NCBI RefSeq assembly: GCF_017745095.1
Contig: NZ_JAGHZZ010000021.1
Span: forward strand, 20,648 to 84,647
Source: Sporocytophaga sp.
Lineage (GTDB): Bacteria > Bacteroidota > Bacteroidia > Cytophagales > Cytophagaceae
Reading direction: 5' to 3'
Length of the DNA: 64,000 nt
The position numbers and the translations under genes were made by a program. Positions 17,959 through 26,180 of the stretch are shown here, in pieces. The stretch's first letter is position 1, and the number at the start of each line of letters is the position of its first letter. Below the pieces are notes generated by a model. The model was not told the origin of the DNA. It saw only the letters and a list, made by a program, of their open reading frames with translations, and did not search any database.

Positions 17959-19218
17959 TTATTTAGATAACGTTAAAGCGCCTACGCCGATTTTTTTACC
18001 ATCGCAATAGAATTCGATAGTATATTTACCTGGCTTATATCTGCTCCCTTTCATATAAAGAAAACCAGTTGAGTGCGAAGACTCAAGATCTAAGGTTTGC
18101 TTATCAGTATAGAATGTCTTTTTCCCATTAACAAGGAAAGTTTTATCACCTTCAAATAGAGTTGCTCCACCTGGCTCAATAAAGCGCATGTAGATCTCTT
18201 TTTTACCTTGAGCAAGGTCATTCTGTGCAAGAGAAATAGACATTTTAACCTGTTGAACTACCATTGCTTTATAAGCTGGAGCTTGTTTAAGCTCTTTACC
18301 TCCATGACCCAAAGCTGTAATATGAACTGACTCAACTTTTAATGCAGAAGCTACAGACACTTTCTCAGACAACTCCACTTTTTCAGTTACAAGAGCTTTG
18401 ATAGAATCATCTTTCTCCTGAAGCTGTTTGTAAAGTGTTTCTTTTTCATATTGCAAGTGCTTGTTTTCAGCGGATAATGACTGAAGGCTTGCACTTGCCA
18501 TGATATAATCCTTTTTGAAATGTGAGAGCTTTTTGTTCAATTGATTGATTGATACCTGCTTGTTCTGAATCTGTGATTTTAAATCATCAAGTTCAGCAAG
18601 CTTAGCTCTCTCTTCACTAAGTTCTAAACCAAGCTTTTGCTTTTCTGCAATTACAATCTTAAGACTGTCCTGAAGTCTAGTTATCTCTGCTAACTTACCG
18701 TTAATATCAGATTTAAAAGTTTCTGTAGTGCTTTGAAGCTCAGCTTCAGCAATTTTTGCCTGATCCGCTTTGCTGTAGACAAAAAATGCAAGTGCTCCTA
18801 GTAACAAAACGTTAGTAATCAAACTCGCAACTTTTACAAAATCAGTACCTCCTCCATTTGATTTTGGCTTAGCTTCTCTTGAAGCTTTCTCCGGTTTCGA
18901 TTTCACTTCCGGTTTTGTTTCCTTTGGCTCTGATTTAACAACTGCCTTTACCTCTGGTTTCGCTTCAACTTTAGGCTCTTGTCTTGTCTCAACTTTAGGC
19001 TCTTGTTTAGTTTCAATTCTTTCCAAAGGTGTTGATTCTGATTGTACAACCGGAGCTGAATCAAACTTTATTTCGTCAGTTTTTTTTGATTCAATCTTGG
19101 TCTCCTTTTTAACATCAGAACTAGCTGCCTGATTTTTTTTGTCATTCGGATCAGCAGGTTTCTTCTTGACTGGTCTCATGATCGGTCTGGGACCATTCAT
19201 TCTAGGTTCTGGGCTCAT
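17959..19218 (-). CDS. Membrane-anchored coiled-coil protein with Lys/Pro/Glu-rich tail
   Basis: Encodes 419 residues. The N-terminal 110 residues are low-complexity and rich in Lys, Glu and Pro, with a repeated QEPKVE unit. One membrane helix follows (VASLITNVLLLGALAFFVYS, about 128-147), then a coiled coil of about 130 residues and a C-terminal beta domain. The C-terminal domain is homologous to that of the protein at 10178-11131 (shared EPGG-TL, KGS-YKPGK and a final hydrophobic strand). The tail recalls cytoplasmic linkers of TonB- or SPOR-type proteins, but no such domain is present. It is probably a bitopic envelope protein; function unknown. It is transcribed alone, with its own terminator. 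Confidence 0.75.
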   Translation of the reverse strand: MSPEPRMNGPRPIMRPVKKKPADPNDKKNQAASSDVKKETKIESKKTDEIKFDSAPVVQSESTPLERIETKQEPKVETRQEPKVEAKPEVKAVVKSEPKETKPEVKSKPEKASREAKPKSNGGGTDFVKVASLITNVLLLGALAFFVYSKADQAKIAEAELQSTTETFKSDINGKLAEITRLQDSLKIVIAEKQKLGLELSEERAKLAELDDLKSQIQNKQVSINQLNKKLSHFKKDYIMASASLQSLSAENKHLQYEKETLYKQLQEKDDSIKALVTEKVELSEKVSVASALKVESVHITALGHGGKELKQAPAYKAMVVQQVKMSISLAQNDLAQGKKEIYMRFIEPGGATLFEGDKTFLVNGKKTFYTDKQTLDLESSHSTGFLYMKGSRYKPGKYTIEFYCDGKKIGVGALTLSK

Positions 19219-19406
19219 GAATTATAAAGCTTTTGTTAATTGTACTAAAATGTGATTTTTTATAAAAAGATTGACAATTTACATAAACTGTGAAACATCT
19301 ACAATGTTTTTTAAGTATAAATCTTTTTTTTTGATTAAGTAGATTTTTACCCAGCCAAATGCATAAAATGCCTCTATCAAAGTCATTTTTAAAATTTTAT
19401 TTGACT

Positions 19407-20021
19407 TTATAACCTTTCATTAAATGTCCTAACAGGGTTACCGCGCTCCAAACAGTTGTGCTGATTCCATTGATTTTGTGTCTTTTTTGCGGCTTCATCA
19501 GCATTCCAGGCTAAAACCTTAGTTTTCAATCTCTCCAAAGCTTCAGCTTTATTTTGATGCTGTGATCTTCTTTCTGAGGCAACAACTGATATTCCTGAAG
19601 GCAAATGCTTTGCACGAATGGCTGACTCTGTTTTATTGACGTGCTGACCTCCCGGACCAGAAGCTCTGAGACTTTCAATCACTACTTCTTTGTCATTCCA
19701 GGCAAAAAAATCAGCTACATCATATGCCTTTATTCCCACAAACCAATTTTTCCTTTTATGAAATTTCCTGTAAGGACTAGGTGAGATCCACAAAATAGAG
19801 CCTTCCCAGTTTGTTAAAAACTCTTTTATTTTTCTACCTTTTACCAATACTGAAACCGACAATAAGGTGCCATTCAATGGCCCATTCTCCTTGTCCATGA
19901 TACTCACAAACAGATCTTCTTTTTTCGCTTCTTTAAGGAAGATTTCCAGCACCTTTGCCACCACCTTCCAGCATTCCTCCGGACCGCGTCCGGAGGAAAT
20001 TTGTACTAAATATTCATTCAT
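19407..20021 (-). CDS. prfH: Peptide chain release factor homologue PrfH
   Basis: Encodes 204 residues. It contains the catalytic release-factor domain with GGQ at 124-126 in RASGPGGQHVNKTESAIRAK, which triggers peptidyl-tRNA hydrolysis, but lacks the stop-codon-reading domain of RF1/RF2. The N-terminal part (YLVQISSGRGPEECWKVVAK) and the tail HNCLERGNPVRTFNERL are those of PrfH. Established knowledge: PrfH releases peptides from ribosomes whose 16S rRNA decoding centre has been cut, so that the partner ligase can reseal it. The gene follows rtcB with a single base between stop and start, a tightly coupled operon. Confidence 0.93.
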   Translation of the reverse strand: MNEYLVQISSGRGPEECWKVVAKVLEIFLKEAKKEDLFVSIMDKENGPLNGTLLSVSVLVKGRKIKEFLTNWEGSILWISPSPYRKFHKRKNWFVGIKAYDVADFFAWNDKEVVIESLRASGPGGQHVNKTESAIRAKHLPSGISVVASERRSQHQNKAEALERLKTKVLAWNADEAAKKTQNQWNQHNCLERGNPVRTFNERL

Positions 20022-20022
20022 C

Positions 20023-21426
20023 TTATTCCTTATTCATTCTTACTATTTTTGGAAAAAACTTTCCATGAACATCCACAAGTGATTGCTGAGCAGCCATTAC
20101 TTTTTCTATATCCTTATAAGCCTGAGGTGTTTCTTCCACAGTACCTCCGAGAAGGGTTACTCCTGCTGAAGAAAGCTGTTTCTTCAATGCAGACATAGTG
20201 AAGGTTTCACGGGCCGCGCCTCTTGATAGCCGTCTACCTGCACCGTGTGATGCAGAATTCAGAGAATCATTGCTGCCTTTACCTACAACCAAGTAACCAG
20301 GGGAGATCATATTGCCGGGAATAATACCCAATTCGCCTTTACTTGCAGGGGTTGCTCCTTTTCTGTGAACTATTACCTTCTTATCATTATGCCATTCCTC
20401 CCATGCAAAATTGTGATGGTTTTCAACTCTTGCTATTGGCTTTTCTCCGATTGCTTTAGCAAGATTATAATGAATGCGGTCATGACAAGCACTTGCATAG
20501 TCCCCGGCAAGGTTCATACTAAGCCAATATTCTTGTCCTGCTGAACTATCGAGCGACAACCAGGCCAAATGCTGAGCCTCTTTTGGCAGCTTACAAGTAT
20601 CCATTGCTACTTTCATATAATGTTTGGCAACCTCAGCACCTAAGCCGCGAGAGCCAGAATGAGAAAGGACCGAAAGATATCGTCCTTCAGGAAGACCGAG
20701 TATATTACCGGCAAACAGTTCTATCAGACCAAACTCCACAAAGTGATTTCCACCACCAGAAGATCCGAGCTGCTTCACAGCCTTCCCTTGAAGCTTTTTA
20801 AGTAAATCAGTATGACCAAATTCGCTTCTCTCAAGAATTGCATGATCTTGAGCAAAGGCAAGGCCACCATCCATACCAAAATGAGTGTATTCACCCAGTG
20901 CCTTTTTCAAACCATAGGCATTCATTTGCAGATATTTTTCAGAAAGATCAAATACCGATAGCGCCATTCTGCAACCTATATCAACACCTACTGCATATGG
21001 AATAACTGCATTATCAGCAGACAACACCCCACCAACAGGCAATCCATAACCTGTGTGTGCATCAGGCATTAGAGCTCCTTGAAGCGCTATAGGCAAGCGC
21101 ATGGCAAGATCTATCTGCCTTTTGGCATTGCCATCTATATCTTTCCCTCCGAAAACTTTATATAATGCAGGCTTTTCAAGCAAATCATAAGATTCAAATG
21201 ACTTCGCCTTTACCTTTGTGACAAATGTGTTTGCTAATGACCCTAACAAGTCATCATTTAAGTAGTCATCAGGACGCTCTTTTACAAGAGACAGCATCTG
21301 CAATATTTCTTCTTTGGCAATGTGTTTAAAATGACGCATTACTACAGCTATTGCCACGCTGCGGGATACATCGTTATGATAACCTATTTTAGTCAGGTCT
21401 TTCGTTTTAATAGTTTGTCTTCCCAT
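20023..21426 (-). CDS. rtcB: RNA ligase RtcB (RtcB2-type, PrfH partner)
   Basis: Encodes 467 residues. Metal- and GTP-site residues of RtcB are present: Cys152 in VDIGCRMALS, His228 in GGGNHFVEF, His256 in SHSGSRGLG, His338 in ENHHNF, and the guanylylated His394 in SASHGAGRRLSRGAAR. RtcB joins 2',3'-cyclic phosphate ends to 5'-OH ends using GTP and Mn. The GCRM variant and the extra helical N-terminus of about 90 residues (VSRSVAIAVVMRHFKHIAKE) differ from classical tRNA-repair RtcB. Together with prfH directly downstream they point to the RtcB2 branch, which heals cleaved rRNA. A 7-bp hairpin lies in the leader; no sigma-54 site was seen. Confidence 0.93.
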   Translation of the reverse strand: MGRQTIKTKDLTKIGYHNDVSRSVAIAVVMRHFKHIAKEEILQMLSLVKERPDDYLNDDLLGSLANTFVTKVKAKSFESYDLLEKPALYKVFGGKDIDGNAKRQIDLAMRLPIALQGALMPDAHTGYGLPVGGVLSADNAVIPYAVGVDIGCRMALSVFDLSEKYLQMNAYGLKKALGEYTHFGMDGGLAFAQDHAILERSEFGHTDLLKKLQGKAVKQLGSSGGGNHFVEFGLIELFAGNILGLPEGRYLSVLSHSGSRGLGAEVAKHYMKVAMDTCKLPKEAQHLAWLSLDSSAGQEYWLSMNLAGDYASACHDRIHYNLAKAIGEKPIARVENHHNFAWEEWHNDKKVIVHRKGATPASKGELGIIPGNMISPGYLVVGKGSNDSLNSASHGAGRRLSRGAARETFTMSALKKQLSSAGVTLLGGTVEETPQAYKDIEKVMAAQQSLVDVHGKFFPKIVRMNKE

Positions 21427-22114
21427 TTGGGTATTGACTTTTTATAATATTTGAAATAAAAATCTGTTGTGTCCTTGTTGGTACAAGGAGTATATTCTGA
21501 AGCCTCTGAGACTAATTCAGAAAAAACACTAAACACCATCATAAAACTTTGGATTTAAAACAGTTAATCATTTAACAAAAACTGAAATTTCAAATTCAGA
21601 AGGCACAAAAAGTACCACCCTTCCCGTAGGAAAGTATTTGAAAACAACTTAGCAGGTAAGGAAAACAGGACAAAAACAGGAAATTAATACCGTTTAAAAA
21701 TCAGTATTAAACTCTATCGTAAAATCATTCTTTAACAAAGTGTATAATAAGACCATACAGAATATGACTTCTTAGCACTTCCGTCTATTGATTTTCTTTT
21801 AATAAATAAATGAAGCCCTGAACTTAAAACTAAGCTCTCAGTTGAATGGGTGATATGTATAAAGAGGTTTGCAACATAATATCCTCCTTTCAAAAAATTT
21901 AGGAGATTTGCTTTGCAAAGATAAACGTTTTTTTTCAAAGCACATAAATGATCGATATTATTTTACACAATAATCACTTAAAAAACTTCAGCTTCAAATT
22001 ATGACCAACTTGTAAGAAATATCCGGTTATTCCCCTATAAATACATCGTAATTTTACCTAAATTTGATCCGTTTTTTTACGAAACCTAACCAGGTAACTC
22101 AAAAAATTAACCAA
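21427..22114. other. Intergenic region with rtcB leader
   Basis: About 690 bp between the divergent rtcB and ammonium transporter genes. It holds a 7-bp hairpin (tccttgt/acaagga, 21472-21489) 46 nt before the rtcB start, a minus-strand -7-like element TATCTTTG at 21916-21923 that would give a leader of nearly 500 nt, and the transporter -7 at 22059. No gene is supported here. Confidence 0.45.
22059..22066 (+). promoter_or_regulatory. -7 element of the ammonium transporter gene
   Basis: TAAATTTG matches TAnnTTTG, 48 nt before the ATG at 22115. The TTG at 22064 falls inside this element, which argues against it as translation start. Confidence 0.5.
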
Positions 22115-23488
22115 ATGACCAGAAAATTATCAGTTATTCCATTTATCGTTTTAATTGGCATTGCCTTAATCACTTTATTAATAACAGGCATTCCGAGTGT
22201 AAATACAATTGACTATTGGACCAAATACAAAGATCAGTTAAGTGCGGGAGATACGGCCTGGATGCTCACAGCTGCCGCATTGGTTTTATTAATGACACCA
22301 GGACTTGCATTTTTCTATGGGGGAATGGTTAATCCGAGAAACGTCATTTCCACGATGCTTCAAAGCTTTATTTGCATGGCTGTCATTTCCGTCCTATGGA
22401 TTGTTGTAGGCTTTAGCCTTTCTTTCGGTGAAAGTATTGACGGATGGATCGGCAATCCTTTTACGCATTTTTTTCTTAGTGGGGTAGCTGAAGGTAAACC
22501 ATGGGTAAACGCTCCAACTATTCCACTTCTGTTATTTGCACTTTATCAGCTGAAATTTGCTATCATCACACCGGCTTTAATTACAGGAGCTTTTGCAGAG
22601 CGTATTCGTTTTACTTCATATATTCTGTTCATTTGTCTTTTTTCCATTTTCATTTATACCCCTCTTGCCCACTGGACATGGCATCCTGAAGGTATATTGT
22701 ACAACCTTGGCGTTCTGGACTTTGCAGGAGGGACTGTTGTCCATATGTCTGCAGGTTGGGCCGCTCTGGCTTCTGCCCTATATCTGCATCAGAGGAAAGA
22801 AGCAGAACATAATCCAGCCAACATTCCATTAGTTATGTTGGGAACCGGATTATTATGGTTTGGTTGGTTTGGTTTCAATGCAGGATCTGCACTTGGTGCT
22901 AATCAGCTTGCAGTATCTGCTGCCATGACTACAACAGGTGCTTCTGCAGCTGCAGCTCTTGCCTGGATTTTCTTTGATTCTGTAAAAGGTAAAAAACCAA
23001 GTGCACTGGGAATGTGTATCGGAGCAGTAGTAGGGCTTGTGGCAATTACTCCTGCTGCAGGATTCGTTACAGTTCCACACTCTATTTTCATAGGTGTTAT
23101 TGCAAGTCTTATCTCCAACAAACTTGTTGACTGGAGAACCAGCAAAACTTCACTTGATGACACTCTTGATGTATTTCCCTGCCATGGTGTAGGTGGAATG
23201 GTTGGAATGGTTTTAACCGGCGTATTTGCTACCAGTGCTGTAAATCCAATTATACCCGATGGAGACAATGGTTTATTCTTTGGAGAAACGAAACTATTCC
23301 TTCATCATTTGGCTGCCCTCATTGGTGTTTCTGTCTTCGCATTCGGAGGATCTTACCTCCTGTTAATGTTTACCAACTGGATTTCTCCACTTAGAGTCAA
23401 TGAGGATGATGAAAAAGCTGGCTTAGATGCAAGTCAACACGGGGAAGGTTATTTATCCTGGGTAAAAAATGACTTTGAGCATTCATAA
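22115..23488 (+). CDS. amtB: Ammonium transporter AmtB
   Basis: Encodes 457 residues from ATG at 22115. The longer frame from TTG at 22064 would begin inside a promoter element and add 17 polar residues before the signal-like first helix, so it is rejected. It is an 11- to 12-helix Amt with pore histidines His210 (FAGGTVVHMSAGWAA) and His357 (VFPCHGVGGMVG), plus LTPGLAFFYGGM-type TM1 and WFGFNAGSALG. The C-terminal tail AGLDASQHGEGYLSW is the P-II-contact region. It resembles proteobacterial AmtB more than the operon-encoded Amt at 11138, and it has no glnK next to it. A terminator closes the gene. Confidence 0.93.
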   Translation: MTRKLSVIPFIVLIGIALITLLITGIPSVNTIDYWTKYKDQLSAGDTAWMLTAAALVLLMTPGLAFFYGGMVNPRNVISTMLQSFICMAVISVLWIVVGFSLSFGESIDGWIGNPFTHFFLSGVAEGKPWVNAPTIPLLLFALYQLKFAIITPALITGAFAERIRFTSYILFICLFSIFIYTPLAHWTWHPEGILYNLGVLDFAGGTVVHMSAGWAALASALYLHQRKEAEHNPANIPLVMLGTGLLWFGWFGFNAGSALGANQLAVSAAMTTTGASAAAALAWIFFDSVKGKKPSALGMCIGAVVGLVAITPAAGFVTVPHSIFIGVIASLISNKLVDWRTSKTSLDDTLDVFPCHGVGGMVGMVLTGVFATSAVNPIIPDGDNGLFFGETKLFLHHLAALIGVSVFAFGGSYLLLMFTNWISPLRVNEDDEKAGLDASQHGEGYLSWVKNDFEHS

Positions 23489-23519
23489 ACCTAACATCTC
23501 AAAAGGTATTTAAATAAAG

Positions 23520-23552
23520 AGGGCAGAAGACTTTATCATTTGCCCTTTTTAT
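23520..23552 (+). terminator. Intrinsic terminator of amtB
   Basis: Stem agggca (23520-23525) with tgccct (23541-23546), then five T in a row including the stem end. Confidence 0.7.
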
Positions 23553-23565
23553 ATTTAACTTGAAG

Positions 23566-23784
23566 CTAGTAAGCCTTTTTTATTTTCACTTTCTCACCCT
23601 GAAATTCTACAACATCCCCATCTCTCAATTTTTTCCTTTTCTGAGTTTCAACTGCACCATTTACAATCACTTCTCCATTAACGATAAATGTATTTGCCTC
23701 ACCCCCTGTCCCGGTAAGACCGGTAATTTTAAGCAACTTATTCAATTCAATAAATTCGTAGCCTTCTAATTCAAATTCAGTCAT
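23566..23784 (-). CDS. S4-domain RNA-binding protein (YbcJ-like)
   Basis: Encodes 72 residues forming little more than one S4 domain: FIELNKLLKITGLTGTGGEA, then VNGEVIVNGAVETQKRKKLR and DGDVVEFQGEKVKI. This is the stand-alone S4 family represented by E. coli YbcJ, which binds RNA; its target is unknown. A TAccTTTG -7 element lies 21 nt upstream of the ATG, so it has its own promoter. Confidence 0.9.
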   Translation of the reverse strand: MTEFELEGYEFIELNKLLKITGLTGTGGEANTFIVNGEVIVNGAVETQKRKKLRDGDVVEFQGEKVKIKKAY

Positions 23785-23804
23785 ATTATTTCTATTAACA
23801 TCTT

Positions 23805-23812
23805 CAAAGGTA
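23805..23812 (-). promoter_or_regulatory. -7 element of the S4-domain gene
   Basis: Minus-strand TACCTTTG, a perfect TAnnTTTG, 21 nt before the start codon. No clear -33 box at 17-21 nt spacing. Confidence 0.5.
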
Positions 23813-23861
23813 GTGATTATTAAATAACTTATCCATACCCAAATTTACACCTGTTCAAAAA

Positions 23862-24752
23862 CTACTTTTCGTCTAAAAACTCTTCAATCATTGGAATAGC
23901 CAACGGCACACGATGACCCTGATCCTTTATAGTTGTAATTTCTCCAATATATTTTCCATGTCCACCTGGTACAATTGCAAGTTGGCAATTGGGAATTAGC
24001 CTATACATTTCAACAGCATGTTCAGGTGTCATCACATCGGTATCACCTATGATCAATAATGTCTTTGCAGTAATTGACTTAAGTTGCTCCTCTTTCCAGT
24101 CTTTAAATTCGGCCATTCTTTTTGCGCACTTATCATGCATATTCTGCAAGCCTTGAGGATTAGATGAAACTTTTACATAAGCATCTTTATATTGCTGAGG
24201 CATATAATCTAATGTGGCCTTTTTCATAAACTCCCAAAATTCAGGAGGTGCCCCGCTCCTTTTATACAATGCAGAAGCCACAATGATTCTGTTTACCAAT
24301 TGTGGATGCCGGATGGCTAATTGTAAAGTGGTCATCCCTCCATTACTAAAACCTAAGAAATCAGCCTTAGGTATTCCTAAATTCTTCAGAAGCATAGCAG
24401 TATCATCAGCATCTTGTTCGAATGTCAGATCAGTATTTCTATCGCTTGTTCTTCCATGGGCTTGCAATTCAACACCAATTAATTTCCTATGCTTTGACAG
24501 CTCCGGGATTACTTGTCCAAAAGTAGTTTGTATAGTCGATCCTCCACCATGAATCAATACGAGCGGCTCTCCTTCTCCATAAATTTCATAATACATCTTT
24601 AAACCATTTACTTCAGAATACCCGGTTTTGGGAATAATACTGTCAACACTTGCAATCTTGGAAGAAGCACCTTCGTTGGTTTCATTTTTCCTGACACTGC
24701 AGCTGATTAATAATAAAACTATCCCTATAATATATACTGCTAGATGTTTCAT
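23862..24752 (-). CDS. Alpha/beta-hydrolase lipoprotein
   Basis: Encodes 296 residues. A lipoprotein signal (IIGIVLLLISCS, Cys18) anchors it in the envelope. The hydrolase fold shows the HGGGS oxyanion loop (68-72), the nucleophile elbow GFSNGG with Ser136, the acid in GDTDVMTPEH, and a His in PGGHGKYIGE or DQGHRVP. It is a general esterase/lipase-like enzyme of unknown substrate. It is the third gene of an operon with the ArsR regulator and the AHSA1 protein, 25 nt after the latter, so it is likely controlled by that regulator. Confidence 0.85.
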   Translation of the reverse strand: MKHLAVYIIGIVLLLISCSVRKNETNEGASSKIASVDSIIPKTGYSEVNGLKMYYEIYGEGEPLVLIHGGGSTIQTTFGQVIPELSKHRKLIGVELQAHGRTSDRNTDLTFEQDADDTAMLLKNLGIPKADFLGFSNGGMTTLQLAIRHPQLVNRIIVASALYKRSGAPPEFWEFMKKATLDYMPQQYKDAYVKVSSNPQGLQNMHDKCAKRMAEFKDWKEEQLKSITAKTLLIIGDTDVMTPEHAVEMYRLIPNCQLAIVPGGHGKYIGEITTIKDQGHRVPLAIPMIEEFLDEK

Positions 24753-24777
24753 TTTAATTCTTTTTATAATGTGGTTA

Positions 24778-25266
24778 CTAAAGCTCTGTTTCTAACCTCT
24801 CCAACATTTGTATCCAGCTTGGATAAGCTCCAGTCTTAGTTGCCAGTTGCTGTGAAACCGTTTGACGAAGCACAATAGTAGTTTTACCATCATGTTCAGA
24901 AAAGGCAATGGAGACCAGAGTCTCTATTGGCCAATCCGGATCCATTCCAGCCCTTACAGGGTCTACAGTATTCCCATGCTCATCTGACACTACCATAGTA
25001 AATTCGATAAGTTCAGGAAAAATCACTTCCTTATAAACACCTTTACACCAGCAGTCTCCATATTGGGGATTATTAATGCAAGACAGATAAGTTCCTCCTT
25101 TTCTTATATCCAGTTGTTTATAACTAATAGTGCAATTATGCGGTGCAAACCATTTGACTAATTGCTTTGGATCGGTCCATGCTTTAAAGACCATTTCACG
25201 TGGTGCATTAAAAGTATAGGTCAGATATACTTCACGGTCTGTAGTCGCTTTATTTCTTTCTTCCAT
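24778..25266 (-). CDS. SRPBCC / AHSA1 domain protein of the ArsR operon
   Basis: Encodes 162 residues, a single AHSA1 domain: VYLTYTFNAPREMVFKAWTD, LVKWFAPHNCTISYKQLDIR, GGTYLSCINNPQYGDCWCKG and YPSWIQMLERLETEL. The pairing of an AHSA1 protein with a small ArsR-type repressor is very common in bacteria; ligand and function remain unclear. The ATG overlaps the end of the regulator gene by 17 nt, which implies translational coupling. Confidence 0.88.
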   Translation of the reverse strand: MEERNKATTDREVYLTYTFNAPREMVFKAWTDPKQLVKWFAPHNCTISYKQLDIRKGGTYLSCINNPQYGDCWCKGVYKEVIFPELIEFTMVVSDEHGNTVDPVRAGMDPDWPIETLVSIAFSEHDGKTTIVLRQTVSQQLATKTGAYPSWIQMLERLETEL

Positions 25267-25600
25267 GTTTTTTCTTTTTAGTTTGTATGTCTTCCAGAAA
25301 ATTATCTAATGATTTAAACTGGTTTGTCCAGAATACTTTATATTGGTCAACCCAATTTGAAACTTCGCTCAGTTTGTCCAGCCTGGCCTCGCAATAGCGC
25401 TCTCGACCTTGCTGGGTAATATTTACCAACCCGCATTCTTCCAAAATTTTTATTTGTTGAGATATTGCTGGTCGACTTATATCAAAGTTCTCTGCAATTG
25501 TATTAAGATTCATTGGCTGCTTTGAAAGCAAACTGATAATCTGCCGTCTGGTTGGATCAGCAATTGCCTGAAAAACATCTCTCCTGGCTTCTACAGTCAT
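25250..25600 (-). CDS. ArsR-family transcriptional regulator
   Basis: Encodes 116 residues with a winged helix-turn-helix: ADPTRRQIISLLSKQPMNLN, TIAENFDISRPAISQQIKIL, EECGLVNITQQGRERYCEAR. The metal-binding ELCVCDL-type motif of ArsR/SmtB is absent, so it belongs to the metal-independent group paired with AHSA1 proteins. Its promoter contains a perfect inverted repeat (25631-25646) between -33 and -7, a textbook position for autorepression of this three-gene operon. The C-terminal 35 residues (VFWTNQFKSLDNFLEDIQTK) are typical of the group. Confidence 0.9.
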   Translation of the reverse strand: MTVEARRDVFQAIADPTRRQIISLLSKQPMNLNTIAENFDISRPAISQQIKILEECGLVNITQQGRERYCEARLDKLSEVSNWVDQYKVFWTNQFKSLDNFLEDIQTKKKKHGRKK

Positions 25601-25619
25601 TATTATAAATTTTCTTAAG

Positions 25620-25650
25620 CAAAGATATATGTAAGTATTTACTTACGCAA
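25620..25650 (-). promoter_or_regulatory. Promoter and operator of the ArsR operon
   Basis: On the minus strand a TTG -33 box (25648-25650), a 20-nt spacer and a perfect TATCTTTG -7 box (25620-25627), 20 nt before the ATG. The spacer holds a perfect inverted repeat, gtaagta (25631-25637), 2 nt, tacttac (25640-25646), the expected binding site of the ArsR-type repressor. Confidence 0.7.
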
Positions 25651-25771
25651 TTTTTTACAGGATTTTTTTAATAACAATAAGTGTAAAAAGGTTGGATTAA
25701 TTATTTAAAATGACCTAATCATACCTGATAACATTGTGGATTTAAAACCTATTCAAATTATGTATTTATCT

Positions 25772-26134
25772 TTAATCCTCAACCCATAGAAAAAATTCCG
25801 AAAAACTGTATCGAAAAATAATAACACTTATCAATCCTGTAATATACAGTATAACAGAAAGCTTATTTAATACAATATTCTTTTCATTGGGAATAGATAA
25901 TATCGAACCTGTAAATACTGGCCATATTAAGAAAGAAAAAAACGTAAAAAGGCATAAACAACACTCAAAAAAACCAATCCAAGCCAACCCTATGCTATAA
26001 GGGTCAAAGTGATTTCCATATTTAGGAATATAACCTAAATAAAAACTACCAATTAATAGAATTATTAAGAGTGAGAAAAGCCAGGCAATAGGAATTGAAC
26101 TAATAACCAAGTAAAGTATTCTAACATTTTTCAT
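25772..26134 (-). CDS. Small integral membrane protein, unknown function
   Basis: Encodes 120 residues with three probable membrane helices: ILYLVISSIPIAWLFSLLII (about 5-30), WIGFFECCLCLFTFFSFLIW (about 52-72) and LSVILYITGLISVIIF (about 91-107). It belongs to no family I recognise. The ATG start is clear. It lies 46 nt after the lrp-like gene stop in the same direction and might be read with it, though the roles are not obviously linked. Confidence 0.6.
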   Translation of the reverse strand: MKNVRILYLVISSIPIAWLFSLLIILLIGSFYLGYIPKYGNHFDPYSIGLAWIGFFECCLCLFTFFSFLIWPVFTGSILSIPNEKNIVLNKLSVILYITGLISVIIFRYSFSEFFLWVED

Positions 26135-26180
26135 TATAAATTTAAATTGAATACCAATAAACGACGACTACAATACATTC

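Noticed and set aside
21732..21938. 68-codon open frame on the minus strand upstream of rtcB
   Set aside because: The best local promoter element (21916) lies inside its 5' end, so its start would not be transcribed from it; composition is unremarkable and no motif is present.
22064..22114. TTG start giving the ammonium transporter 17 extra residues
   Set aside because: TTG lies inside a -7 promoter element, and the ATG at 22115 gives a normal first helix.
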